This document shows, in pieces, positions 41,763 to 50,453 of a stretch of 64,000 nucleotides of DNA. The translations under genes were made by a program, and so were the position numbers. Position 1 is the stretch's first letter. Each line of letters starts with the position of its first letter. The DNA is from Bradyrhizobium sp. 164 (GTDB lineage Bacteria > Pseudomonadota > Alphaproteobacteria > Rhizobiales > Xanthobacteraceae). The notes beneath the pieces were generated by a model that had not been told where the DNA came from, ran no database searches, and was given only the letters and a program-made list of their open reading frames with translations. The stretch spans positions 47,620 through 111,619 of the forward strand of contig NZ_JADPKA010000077.1 in NCBI RefSeq assembly GCF_023073715.1, given 5' to 3'.

Positions 41763-43313
41763 TTATTCCGCAGCGCGCTTGATGTCGGCCGCGGGCGGCG
41801 CATAGGCCGCCTCCAGTGCGGCGAACTCTTCCGGCAGCATGTCGCACATCACCTGCACATGCGGAATGATGTTGGCGCCGACGATGAAGCCGAAATCGAG
41901 CTGGTCCCGATAGCTCTGCACGGTGATGTTGAGCGCCTGCCCATGCGTCGAGATCGAGACCGGAAAAATGTGCAGAAGCTCGGCCCCTGCAGCATAGAGC
42001 GTCTGCCGCGGTCCCGGGACGTTGGACACCGTGATATTGGCGGCCGGCGGCAGCACGTCGGACAGGTTGGAGCGGCCGTAGAGCAGCGCCAGGATCTGCA
42101 CCATGATCGGGGCACCCAGCATCGAGATGTTGGAGACCTGCGGCATCAGCGCCCGCAGTGGATGCGACATCTCTTTGGACTTGGCCGATTGCGCGATGAT
42201 GGCTTCCAGCCGCGCCTTTGGATTGTCGATGTTGGTTGCGATCGAGCAGATCATGCCGAACACCTGGTTATTGGCCTCGGTGTTGCCCTCCTCGCGCAGC
42301 GAGATCGGCACCGCCGCAGTCAGCGATTTCGCCGGCAGCGTGCCATATTGCTGAAGATAACGGCGGACCACGCCGGAGGCGAGCGCCAGCACGACGTCAT
42401 TGAGCTTGCCGCCGGCCTGCTTGGCCAGCGCCTTGGCCCGCGACAACGAGATCGATACGCCGGCGAAGCTCCGCTCCGACGAGATGGTCTTGTTGAGCAT
42501 GGTCGGCGGCGACACCATGCTGGCGAGGCTCTCGCGCGATTTCGGATCTGCGACCTTACCGAGCACGTCGGAGACGCTCTTGAGCACCGTCGGGATGTTG
42601 CCGGCAAACCGCACCGCGCTCTCGATCTGGTACATCGCATTGTCGAACAGGATCGAGCCGATGTCGCTCTTGCCGGTACGCGGCAATTGCAGGTTCTTCG
42701 CGGCCGCCGACGCGTCGAGCGGCTGGCTGAAAAGCTGTTGATAGGAATCGAGCAGGTTGGCCGCGATATCGCGCGGCTCCTGTCCGGGCTTGGATCCAGC
42801 CGTCGGCGGATCGACCTTCCGCGGGATCGGCGAGATGTCATAGATCATGTTGGTGAAGGCTGCACCGGCGCCCCCGTCGATGGCGGCATGATGCATCTTG
42901 GAATAAAGGCCGACCTCGTTGTCCTTCATGCCCTCGAACACGTAGAACTCCCAGAGCGGACGGGCCCGGTTCAGGAGCTTGGCATGCATCCAGCCGACGA
43001 TGCGTTCGAGCGTGGCGCGGTCGCGCGGCTGCGGCAGGCTGGCCCGGAAAATGTGACGATCGATGTCGAACTGATCGTCCTCGACCCAGGAGGGATGATC
43101 GATGTCCAGCGGCGCCTTCTCCAGCCGCGCCTTCAGGATCGGCGCGATGTGCAGGCGCGAGACGATCATGGCCTTGAAGTCTTCGAAGAAGTCGCCCTTG
43201 TAGTCGTCGGGCAGGCGAAAGATTGCCATGCTTCCGACATGCATCGGCATTTCCGGCGTTTCCAGATAGAGAAACGACGCGTCCAGCGACGACAGCTTCT
43301 TCCCGTCAGCCAT
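41763..43313 (-). CDS. Wax ester synthase / diacylglycerol acyltransferase (WS/DGAT)
   Basis: The 516-residue acyltransferase has the active-site HHAAIDG (141-147; HHxxxDG) and the conserved LSSLDASFLYLETPEMPMHVGSM start, VSNVPGPRQTLY and the C-terminal ALNITVQSYRDQLDFGFI. It esterifies acyl-CoA to fatty alcohols or diacylglycerol, making wax esters or triacylglycerol. The ATG at 43313 follows GGGAGGG. It is in one strand run with a hydrolase upstream and an epoxide hydrolase downstream. Confidence 0.92.
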   Translation of the reverse strand: MADGKKLSSLDASFLYLETPEMPMHVGSMAIFRLPDDYKGDFFEDFKAMIVSRLHIAPILKARLEKAPLDIDHPSWVEDDQFDIDRHIFRASLPQPRDRATLERIVGWMHAKLLNRARPLWEFYVFEGMKDNEVGLYSKMHHAAIDGGAGAAFTNMIYDISPIPRKVDPPTAGSKPGQEPRDIAANLLDSYQQLFSQPLDASAAAKNLQLPRTGKSDIGSILFDNAMYQIESAVRFAGNIPTVLKSVSDVLGKVADPKSRESLASMVSPPTMLNKTISSERSFAGVSISLSRAKALAKQAGGKLNDVVLALASGVVRRYLQQYGTLPAKSLTAAVPISLREEGNTEANNQVFGMICSIATNIDNPKARLEAIIAQSAKSKEMSHPLRALMPQVSNISMLGAPIMVQILALLYGRSNLSDVLPPAANITVSNVPGPRQTLYAAGAELLHIFPVSISTHGQALNITVQSYRDQLDFGFIVGANIIPHVQVMCDMLPEEFAALEAAYAPPAADIKRAAE

Positions 43314-43361
43314 AATTCCCTCCCGCAAGACTAGACGGGCGCCTTTGGTCGGCGCTTCTCG

Positions 43362-44162
43362 TCAGGCCGATACTGCCTGTTCCGCCGGGGCATATGCAAT
43401 GGCAAACGGCCCGGCCCGGTCAAATGGCCGGAATTCCCCCTCCGATTGCGCCAGGCGGTCCGCCACGGCCCATAGCGCCGCGGGATTGACCCCGAGCCCG
43501 ATATGGCTCGCCAGGTGCACCTCGATGTTCTCGGCACGGGCAGAGGGACGGAGCAGACAGGTCCGCCAGTTCACGATGCCGTCGGCACGCGAATAGATCG
43601 AGCTCGTGGGCACCGGCAGATCGCCGGCGAGCGCCTCGCGCTGTTCGGCAAAATCCTCGACCCGCTCGCCGGACAGCGCCTCGTACAGCCGCGTGACGTT
43701 GGTCGCCCGTACGTCGTTGGCAAAAGGGCTGCCGAGCGTGACGACATAGCGGACCATCTCCGGCGCCTGAAGTGCGAGATCGCGGGCATAGACGCCGCCG
43801 AGGCTCCATCCGATCAGGCTGACCTTGCGACGCGACGCGGCGTGGATCTCGGCCAAGCGCATGCGCAGCGAATCCCGCATCCGCCCGAGCCCGCCGAGAT
43901 TGCGGCCCATCCGCCAGGCATGTGCCTCATAACCGAGCTCGCTGAGATAGCGTCGCATCGGTGCCATCGAGAGATCGCTGGCGAGGAAGCCCGGCAGCGC
44001 CAGCACCGGATGGCCGTCGCCCCTGGGCGCGCGCATCAGCAGCGGTGACAGCAGCAGGCTCGCATTGAATTCGAGCAGACCCCGAGCCTCGGCAAGTAGC
44101 AGCCCGATACCCGGCGGACGAAGCCGGCCGGAATCCCGCGTCCCGTCCGGCCCTGATGACAC
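43362..44162 (-). CDS. Alpha/beta hydrolase (PGAP1/esterase-like), paralogue of the gene at 30437
   Basis: The 266-residue protein has GWSLGG (nucleophile), YSRADG and ASHIGLG at the positions of the acid and base seen in the paralogue at 30437. The GTG at 44162 shares its G with the TAG stop of the upstream gene (TAGTG), a reinitiation arrangement; a longer in-frame version would overlap that gene. It lies 48 bases upstream of the wax synthase on the same strand, suggesting a lipid-ester role. Confidence 0.82.
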   Translation of the reverse strand: MSSGPDGTRDSGRLRPPGIGLLLAEARGLLEFNASLLLSPLLMRAPRGDGHPVLALPGFLASDLSMAPMRRYLSELGYEAHAWRMGRNLGGLGRMRDSLRMRLAEIHAASRRKVSLIGWSLGGVYARDLALQAPEMVRYVVTLGSPFANDVRATNVTRLYEALSGERVEDFAEQREALAGDLPVPTSSIYSRADGIVNWRTCLLRPSARAENIEVHLASHIGLGVNPAALWAVADRLAQSEGEFRPFDRAGPFAIAYAPAEQAVSA

Positions 44163-44419
44163 TATTTCTTCTTGTCGCTGCTGCGCGTGCCGCCGAGGCC
44201 TGCCATCGCGACGAACATGTCCTGAAACCGTTCGGCGAGCTTGGGATCGTATGTAAACCAACTCTGCACCAACGATTCAGGCGAGACCTTGTCGATGTTG
44301 CTCAGGACCTGCTGCTGCAGCTTGTCCATCACCGCCGTCTGCATCGGCGACACGTCGGGCAGTCCAAAGAATTGGCGGGCCTCGAGGGGAGTGCAGTCGA
44401 TTTCGATATTAACCTTCAT
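44162..44419 (-). CDS. Small DUF6489-like protein
   Basis: The 85-residue protein (MKVNIEIDCTPLEARQFFGLPDVSPMQ start, helical middle, GGTRSSDKKK end) resembles the small alphaproteobacterial DUF6489 family. It has no membrane segment or cysteine pair beyond C9. A strong GGAGGGG lies just before the ATG. Its stop overlaps the GTG start of the downstream hydrolase, so the two are probably made together. Function unknown. The 304-base gap upstream (44420-44723) holds divergent promoters and no gene. Confidence 0.75.
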   Translation of the reverse strand: MKVNIEIDCTPLEARQFFGLPDVSPMQTAVMDKLQQQVLSNIDKVSPESLVQSWFTYDPKLAERFQDMFVAMAGLGGTRSSDKKK

Positions 44420-44605
44420 GTCCCCTCCGGATGAGATTCGAGCGGCCTGCCGGCAGTATCGCCGCGAGTTGTGGTGCGACGCAAGCGCCTGATGCCGGCG
44501 CGACATGTCCCGACCCGCAACGGCCGAATATGGTCAACCAAGTCCAAAGTCGTAAGCCGCCCAAGCCAGGCGGCACGATCAGCATTGCTGCACAGCGGTG
44601 CAACT

Positions 44606-44621
44606 TGGCGCGTTCCTTGCT
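44606..44621 (+). promoter_or_regulatory. Candidate sigma-54 (-24/-12) promoter of the peptide transport operon
   Basis: TTGGCGCGTTCCTTGCT matches the RpoN consensus TGGCAC-N5-TTGC with GG and GC at the correct 12-base spacing; only the A is changed in the first half. It faces the binding-protein gene about 100 bases downstream, within the 304-base divergent gap. Confidence 0.55.
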
Positions 44622-44723
44622 GGAATGGCGCTTGCACGGGTCGAGAACTCTGGGCAACATGGATTGATCGGCCGGCCGAACAAATCAAAAATCACCGGCA
44701 CGGCAGTGTGGAGAGGGTCAAGA

Positions 44724-46319
44724 ATGTCAGTAGGTCGAAGTCTGTTTGTGGCGACGCTCGCCGGTATGGCTGCGTTCTCGGTCTCGCCGGCGTCGAGCCA
44801 GACACTACGCTATGCCAACCAGGGCGACCTGAAGTCGCTCGATCCCTATACCCTCAACGAGAGCACCACCCACGCCCATCTCGGCCACGTCTATCAGGGC
44901 CTCACCGCGCGCGACAAGGATCTCAAGATCATTCCGGCGCTGGCGGAAAGCTGGGAGACGCCGGAGCCGACCCGCTGGCGCTTCCACCTGCGCAAGGGCG
45001 TGAAATTCCATAACGGCGATCCGTTCACCGCCGACGACGTGCTGTTCTCCGCCGATCGCGTCCGCAAGAAGGGGTCCAATATGCAGACCCGCCTTGCACC
45101 CGACGTCAAGGTCGTCAAGGTTGACGACTACACCGTCGATTTCGTCCTGCCCTCGCCCAATCCCATCCTGCATTCGTCGTGGGATGTCTGGTATATCATG
45201 GACAAGAAATGGGCCGAGGAGAACAACGTCGTCGATCCGACGCCGGTGGCGGCAACCACGCCGAGCTACGCCTCGCTCCACGAGAACGGCACCGGCCCCT
45301 TCATCATCGAAAGCCATCAGCCCGGCGTGAAGACGGTGTTCAAGGCCAACCCCAATTACTGGGGCAAGATGGATGGTAACCTGAAGGAGATCACCTTCAC
45401 TCCGATCGCCTCCGACGCCACCCGCGTTGCCGCGCTGCTCTCGGGCGAAGTCGACGTCATCGAGCCGGTGCCGATCCAGGACATCTCCCGCGTCGATTCC
45501 AGCCCGAATGCCCAGGTGCTGAAAGGGCCGGAACTGCGCACCCTCTTCATCGGCTTCGATCAGACCCGCGACGAGTTGCTCTACTCCAACATCAAGGGCA
45601 AGAATCCGTTCAAGGACGTCCGCGTCCGCGAAGCCTTCTACAAGGCTATCGACATCGAGCTGATCAAGACGCGCGTGATGCGCGGGCTGTCGACGCCGTC
45701 AGCTCTGATGATTGCGCCGGAACTGTTCGCGCTGTCCAAGGAGTTCACGCGGCCGAAATTCGACCCCGATGGCGCCAAGAAGCTCCTGACCGAGGCCGGT
45801 TACCCCGATGGCTTCGAGGTCACCATGGATTGCCCGAACGATCGTTACGTAAACGATGCGGCGATCTGCCAGGCCGTCGTCGGCATGCTCGCCCGTATCG
45901 GCATCAAGATCAATCTCCTGGCGCAGCCGAAGGCGCAATACTTCGCCAAGGTGCTCAAGCAAGGCGGCTACCAGACCTCGTTCTATCTCTTGGGCTGGAC
46001 GCCGAGCACGATGGATTCCCACAACGTGCTCTACGACATCATGGGCTGCCGGGACGATGCGAAATCCTCGCGCGGCGAAGCCAATCTCGGCGGCTATTGC
46101 AACAAGGAGTTCGACGCCATCACCGACAAGGTGCTGGTTGAAACCGACACCGCCAAGCGCAACCAGCTGATCAAGCAAGCCTACGAAATCGCCAACAAGG
46201 ACTGGGCGTACATCCCGCTGCACCAGCAGGCGCTGGCCTGGGGCGTATCGAAAAAGGTCAACCTGCCGCAGCGCGCCGACAATCTCGTCATGTTCCACTG
46301 GGCGACCAAGAAGGAATAG
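44724..46319 (+). CDS. Peptide/dipeptide ABC transporter substrate-binding protein (DppA family), first importer
   Basis: The 531-residue family 5 binding protein has a signal peptide (MSVGRSLFVATLAGMAAFSVSPASSQ). TLRYANQGDLKSLDPYTLNES, LAESWETPEPTRWRFHLRKGVKFHNGDPFTADDV and the C-terminal YIPLHQQALAWGVSKKV are typical of DppA/OppA/GsiB. The ATG at 44724 follows a GAGAGGG site; in-frame sequence upstream is the control region. It is followed by a terminator-like hairpin and then by permease genes, a common way to make more binding protein than channel. Confidence 0.9.
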   Translation: MSVGRSLFVATLAGMAAFSVSPASSQTLRYANQGDLKSLDPYTLNESTTHAHLGHVYQGLTARDKDLKIIPALAESWETPEPTRWRFHLRKGVKFHNGDPFTADDVLFSADRVRKKGSNMQTRLAPDVKVVKVDDYTVDFVLPSPNPILHSSWDVWYIMDKKWAEENNVVDPTPVAATTPSYASLHENGTGPFIIESHQPGVKTVFKANPNYWGKMDGNLKEITFTPIASDATRVAALLSGEVDVIEPVPIQDISRVDSSPNAQVLKGPELRTLFIGFDQTRDELLYSNIKGKNPFKDVRVREAFYKAIDIELIKTRVMRGLSTPSALMIAPELFALSKEFTRPKFDPDGAKKLLTEAGYPDGFEVTMDCPNDRYVNDAAICQAVVGMLARIGIKINLLAQPKAQYFAKVLKQGGYQTSFYLLGWTPSTMDSHNVLYDIMGCRDDAKSSRGEANLGGYCNKEFDAITDKVLVETDTAKRNQLIKQAYEIANKDWAYIPLHQQALAWGVSKKVNLPQRADNLVMFHWATKKE

Positions 46320-46334
46320 CCTCCGTTGAACACA

Positions 46335-46373
46335 AGGTCCCGGCAGCATCAGGCCTCCGGGACCTTTCCTTTT
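46335..46373 (+). terminator. Terminator/attenuator-like hairpin between binding protein and permease genes
   Basis: AGGTCCCGG (46335-46343) and CCGGGACCT (46357-46365) form a perfect 9-bp stem followed by TTCCTTTT. It sits 15 bases after the binding-protein stop and can reduce readthrough into the permeases. Confidence 0.6.
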
Positions 46374-46423
46374 CCGGCTGACAAAGGCGTCGGCCAGACA
46401 CACACTCAAGGACAGTGGAAGGC

Positions 46424-47404
46424 ATGCTCGCTTTCACTCTTCGCCGCGCCGTTCAGGCCATCGGCGTCATGTTCGCCGTCGGCATCATCGCCTTCTCGAT
46501 GTTCCGTTTCGCCGGCGACCCCGTCAACCAGATCGTCTCGATCGACACGTCGGCGGCCGAACGCGAAGCCGTGCGCAAGTCGCTCGGCCTCGATGATCCC
46601 GTGCCGGTGCAGTTCGTGCGCTATTTCGCCGATGCCGCGCAATTCAAGTTCGGCGTGTCCTATCAGTTCCGCCAGCCGGTCTCGACGCTGTTGATGGAGC
46701 GCATGCCCGCGACGCTGGAGCTTGCGATCTGCGCGACCGTCTTTGCAATGGTGCTCGGCATCCTGATGGGCGTCTATTCGGCGCTCAAGCGCGACACCGT
46801 GCTCGCCAAGTTATTCCAGGCGGTTTCGCTGATCGGCATCTCGCTGCCGACTTTCCTGATCGGTATTCTTCTGATCTATCTGTTCGCGGTGACATTGGGC
46901 TGGCTGCCCTCCTTCGGCCGCGGCGAGGTGGTGAAGCTCGGCTGGTGGACTACGGGCCTGCTCACGCTTTCGGGCCTGAAGGCGCTGATCATGCCCGCGA
47001 TCACGCTCGGCCTGTTCCAGATGACCCTGATCATGCGGCTGGTGCGCGCGGAGATGCTGGAGGTGCTGCGAACCGACTATATCCGCTTCGCCCGCGCGCG
47101 CGGGTTGACCACCCGCGCCATCCATTTCGGCCACGCGCTGAAGAACACGCTCATCCCCGTGATCACGGTGGCGGGATTGCAGTTTGGCTCGGTTATTGCA
47201 TTTTCGATCATCACCGAAACCGTGTTCCAATGGCCGGGCATGGGACTTCTGTTCGTGCAGGCCGTGCAAAACGTCGATATCCCGATCATGGCCGCCTACC
47301 TGCTGATGGTCTCGCTGATCTTCGTCACCATCAATCTGGTGGTCGATATCCTCTACACCGTGGTCGATCCGCGTCTACGCGCGACCGTCGGCCGCGCCAC
47401 GTAA
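46424..47404 (+). CDS. Peptide ABC transporter permease (DppB family), first importer
   Basis: The 326-residue inner-membrane protein has an N-terminal segment (RRAVQAIGVMFAVGIIAFSMFRFAG), DPVPVQFVRYFADAAQFKFGVSY, five further segments and the EAA loop MLEVLRTDYIRFARARGLTTRAIHFGHALKNTLIPV. The ATG at 46424 is chosen; a GTG three codons earlier is possible. It forms a channel with the next gene. Confidence 0.9.
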   Translation: MLAFTLRRAVQAIGVMFAVGIIAFSMFRFAGDPVNQIVSIDTSAAEREAVRKSLGLDDPVPVQFVRYFADAAQFKFGVSYQFRQPVSTLLMERMPATLELAICATVFAMVLGILMGVYSALKRDTVLAKLFQAVSLIGISLPTFLIGILLIYLFAVTLGWLPSFGRGEVVKLGWWTTGLLTLSGLKALIMPAITLGLFQMTLIMRLVRAEMLEVLRTDYIRFARARGLTTRAIHFGHALKNTLIPVITVAGLQFGSVIAFSIITETVFQWPGMGLLFVQAVQNVDIPIMAAYLLMVSLIFVTINLVVDILYTVVDPRLRATVGRAT

Positions 47405-47414
47405 GGCAGCCTGT

Positions 47415-48386
47415 ATGTCCGACGCAGTCGTCTCCAATTCCAATGGGCAGAGCACGCAGCCAGCGCAAACGGCCCGCGGCTGGCTCAGCCGCACGCTCGA
47501 CAGCGATATCTTCTATTCGTTTCGGCGCTCCAAGCTCACCATGGTAGCGGCGGCCATCACGGTCTTGTTCTTCCTGCTTGCGATCTTTGCATCCGCGCTC
47601 GCGGTGCAGAACCCGTTCGATCCGGCACAACTGCAATTGATGAATTCGCGTATTTCACCGCTGTGGACCGCCGACGGCCAGAGCCCGTTCCTGCTCGGCA
47701 CTGACGAGCAGGGCCGCGACGTGTTCTCCGCCATTCTCTACGGCATGCGCATCTCGCTCGCCGTGGGTGTGGCCGGCGTGATCTTCGCCGGTGCGCTCGG
47801 TATCGCGCTCGGCCTGATCGCCGGCTATTTCGGCGGTGCAGTCGATGGCGTGATCATGCGCATCGCCGACGTGCAGCTCACCTTCCCCGCCATCCTGATC
47901 GCGCTGCTGGTCAATGGCGTCGCCAAATCGATCCTTGGCAACCGGCTGGATGCCACCAGCATGCTGGTCGTGCTGGTGATCTCGATCGGCCTCAGTTTCT
48001 GGGTGGGTTACGCCCGGACCGTGCGCGGTTCCGTGATGGTCGAGAAGAACAAGGACTACGTCGCCGCCGCGCAGCTGATCGGTCTGCCCGCACCGAAGAT
48101 CATGCTGCGGCATGTGCTGCCGAACACGATGGGCCCGATCCTGGTGATCGCCACGATCAATCTCGCTCTTGCGATCATCACCGAGGCGACGCTGTCCTTC
48201 CTCGGCGTCGGGCTGCCCGACACCATGCCCTCGCTCGGCACGCTGATCCGGATCGGCAACAACTACCTGTTCGCCGGCGAATGGTGGATCGTCGCCTTCC
48301 CGGGGCTTGCGCTGGCAGCGCTGATCCTCTCGATCAACCTGCTCGGCGACTGGCTGCGCGACGCGCTCAACCCGAAGCTCAGATGA
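47415..48386 (+). CDS. Peptide ABC transporter permease (DppC family), first importer
   Basis: The 323-residue protein has the DppC layout: a cytoplasmic N-tail, the first segment TMVAAAITVLFFLLAIFASALA, the conserved LGTDEQGRDVFSAILYGMRISLAVG, and the EAA loop YVAAAQLIGLPAPKIMLRHVLPNTMGPI. It lies 10 bases after the DppB-like gene and 13 before the ATPase. Confidence 0.92.
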   Translation: MSDAVVSNSNGQSTQPAQTARGWLSRTLDSDIFYSFRRSKLTMVAAAITVLFFLLAIFASALAVQNPFDPAQLQLMNSRISPLWTADGQSPFLLGTDEQGRDVFSAILYGMRISLAVGVAGVIFAGALGIALGLIAGYFGGAVDGVIMRIADVQLTFPAILIALLVNGVAKSILGNRLDATSMLVVLVISIGLSFWVGYARTVRGSVMVEKNKDYVAAAQLIGLPAPKIMLRHVLPNTMGPILVIATINLALAIITEATLSFLGVGLPDTMPSLGTLIRIGNNYLFAGEWWIVAFPGLALAALILSINLLGDWLRDALNPKLR

Positions 48387-48399
48387 GTACGCCTCGCTC

Positions 48400-49386
48400 A
48401 TGACCGTACCTGTTCTCTCCGTGCGTAATCTTCATGTGGAGTTCGCCTCCCGCCGCGGCACGCTGCGCGCCATCGACGGCATCTCCTTCGACATTGCCAA
48501 GGGCGAGGTGCTCGGCGTCGTCGGCGAATCCGGCGCCGGCAAATCCGTCACCGGCCTCTCGGTAATCGGTCTGATCGATCCACCCGGCCGCATCGCCGGC
48601 GGCGAGATTCATCTCGCGGGCCTGCGCATCGACAATCTGCCGCCGGAAGAGATGCGCCGCATCCGGGGCAAGCGCATCGGCATGATCTTCCAGGATCCCC
48701 TCACCTCGCTTAATCCGCTCTACCGGGTCGGCGACCAGATCGTGGAGACGATCCGAACCCATCTCAATCTCTCCGAACAAGCGGCGCGGCGCCGCGCCGT
48801 CGAACTCTTGGCCGAAGTCGGCATCCCAGCGCCGGAAAAACGCATCGACGGCTATCCCCATGAATTCTCCGGCGGCATGCGCCAGCGCGTGGTGATTGCG
48901 CTGGCGATCTGCGCCGAACCGGAGCTGATCATCGCGGACGAGCCGACGACCGCGCTCGACGTCTCCGTGCAGGCGCAGATCATTTCGCTGATCAAGCGGC
49001 TCGGGCGCGACCACGGCACGGCCGTGATGCTGGTGACCCACGACATGGGCGTGATCGCAGAGACATCGGACCGCGTCGCGGTGATGTATGCCGGCCGCAT
49101 CGCCGAGATCGGTCCCGTGCAGGACGTCGTGAAGAACCCGCTACACCCGTACGCCAAGGGGCTGATGGGCGCGATCCCGACGCTGGCCGGAGACGACAAG
49201 CGCCTCGTGCAGATTCCCGGGTCGATGCCGCGCCTGTCGGCGATCCCGCCGGGCTGCTCGTTCAACCCGCGCTGCGCGTTCGCCTTTGACCGCTGCCGCG
49301 TGGAGCGGCCGGAGCCGCTCCCACGTGGCGCGCAGTCGGTCGCCTGCCACCTCTATGACAATGTGCCGGCGGAGAGCGCGGTATGA
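48400..49386 (+). CDS. Peptide ABC transporter ATP-binding protein (DppD family), first importer
   Basis: The 328-residue ATPase has Walker A GESGAGKS (42-49), the signature FSGGMRQRV, Walker B LIIADEPTTALDV, a His switch in VTHDMG and the oligopeptide-type C-terminal extension with CSFNPRCAFAFDRC, a probable Fe-S or metal cysteine motif. Its stop overlaps the next start by 4 bases (ATGA). Confidence 0.93.
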   Translation: MTVPVLSVRNLHVEFASRRGTLRAIDGISFDIAKGEVLGVVGESGAGKSVTGLSVIGLIDPPGRIAGGEIHLAGLRIDNLPPEEMRRIRGKRIGMIFQDPLTSLNPLYRVGDQIVETIRTHLNLSEQAARRRAVELLAEVGIPAPEKRIDGYPHEFSGGMRQRVVIALAICAEPELIIADEPTTALDVSVQAQIISLIKRLGRDHGTAVMLVTHDMGVIAETSDRVAVMYAGRIAEIGPVQDVVKNPLHPYAKGLMGAIPTLAGDDKRLVQIPGSMPRLSAIPPGCSFNPRCAFAFDRCRVERPEPLPRGAQSVACHLYDNVPAESAV

Positions 49387-50372
49387 GCGCACCGTTCGTC
49401 CAGGCTAGAAATCTGCGCCGGGTGTTCGACGTGTCGAAGCCATGGCTCAACCGCGTGCTCGAAGGCGGGCATCTCGAATATCTCAAGGCGGTCGACCACG
49501 TCACCTTCGAGATCAGGAAGGGCGAGACGTTTGCTCTGGTCGGTGAATCCGGTTCCGGCAAGACCACGGTGGCGCGGATGGTCGTCGGCCTGCTGCCGCC
49601 GAGCTCCGGCGACGTGCTGATCGACGGCGTGTCGATGACCGATCCGCGACAGGCTCCCGCACGCCGCAAGCTGCGCCGCCGCATCCAGATGATCTTCCAG
49701 GATCCGTATGCGAGCCTGAACCCCCGCTTCCGGGTCGACGCCATCATCTCCGAGCCGATCCGCGCCTTCGACCTGATCCAGGGTGAGCGTGACATCCAGT
49801 CGCGCGTCGGCGAGCTGCTCAGCCTCGTCGGCCTGCACCCCGACGACCGACTGAAATTTCCGCATGAATTCTCTGGCGGCCAACGCCAGCGCATCGCGAT
49901 CGCGCGCGCGCTCGCATCGGACGCCGAGTTCATCGTCTGCGACGAGCCGACCTCGGCCCTGGACGTCTCAGTGCAGGCGCAGATCCTGAACCTGATGCGC
50001 GACCTCCAGGACAAATTCGGCCTGACCTACATGTTCATCAGCCACAACCTCGCCGTGGTCCGCCACATGGCGAGCCGGGTCGGCGTGATGTATCTCGGCC
50101 GCATCGTCGAGATCGCGGAAGGACGCGAGCTGTTCGCCCGTCCGCGCATGCCCTACACCAAGATGCTGCTCGGTGCCGTGCCTGATCTCGCCATGAGCGG
50201 CCGCCAGCGCATTCCAGTCAAGGGCGAGATCCCGAACCCGATCAATCCGCCCCCCGGATGCGCCTTCAATCCGCGCTGCCCGCTGGCGTTCGATCGCTGC
50301 CGCAAGGAGACCCCCGAACTGATCGACGGCGTCGCCTGCCACGCGGTCAACACCGCGCCGATCCCGGCGTGA
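49383..50372 (+). CDS. Peptide ABC transporter ATP-binding protein (DppF family), first importer
   Basis: The 329-residue second ATPase has GESGSGKTT (54-62), FSGGQRQRI and FIVCDEPTSALDV, and a C-terminal CAFNPRCPLAFDRC extension. It completes the importer encoded from 44724. It is coupled to the DppD-like gene by an ATGA overlap. The GGT-like gene follows after 81 bases. Confidence 0.93.
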   Translation: MSAPFVQARNLRRVFDVSKPWLNRVLEGGHLEYLKAVDHVTFEIRKGETFALVGESGSGKTTVARMVVGLLPPSSGDVLIDGVSMTDPRQAPARRKLRRRIQMIFQDPYASLNPRFRVDAIISEPIRAFDLIQGERDIQSRVGELLSLVGLHPDDRLKFPHEFSGGQRQRIAIARALASDAEFIVCDEPTSALDVSVQAQILNLMRDLQDKFGLTYMFISHNLAVVRHMASRVGVMYLGRIVEIAEGRELFARPRMPYTKMLLGAVPDLAMSGRQRIPVKGEIPNPINPPPGCAFNPRCPLAFDRCRKETPELIDGVACHAVNTAPIPA

Positions 50373-50453
50373 CGCGCGCGTGCCATGCAACCTGCGCATT
50401 TGGCGGCGGGGTGGCCCTGTGATCAATTGCGCGCGCCGCAAATGAGGTAGCCT

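Noticed and set aside
41703..43334. Open frame of 543 codons on the plus strand opposite the wax synthase
   Set aside because: Mirrors the WS/DGAT and epoxide hydrolase coding frames; composition is typical of antisense shadows.
44598..44723. Upstream extension of the first peptide-binding protein
   Set aside because: It would put 42 residues before a clean signal peptide and would read through the candidate promoter.
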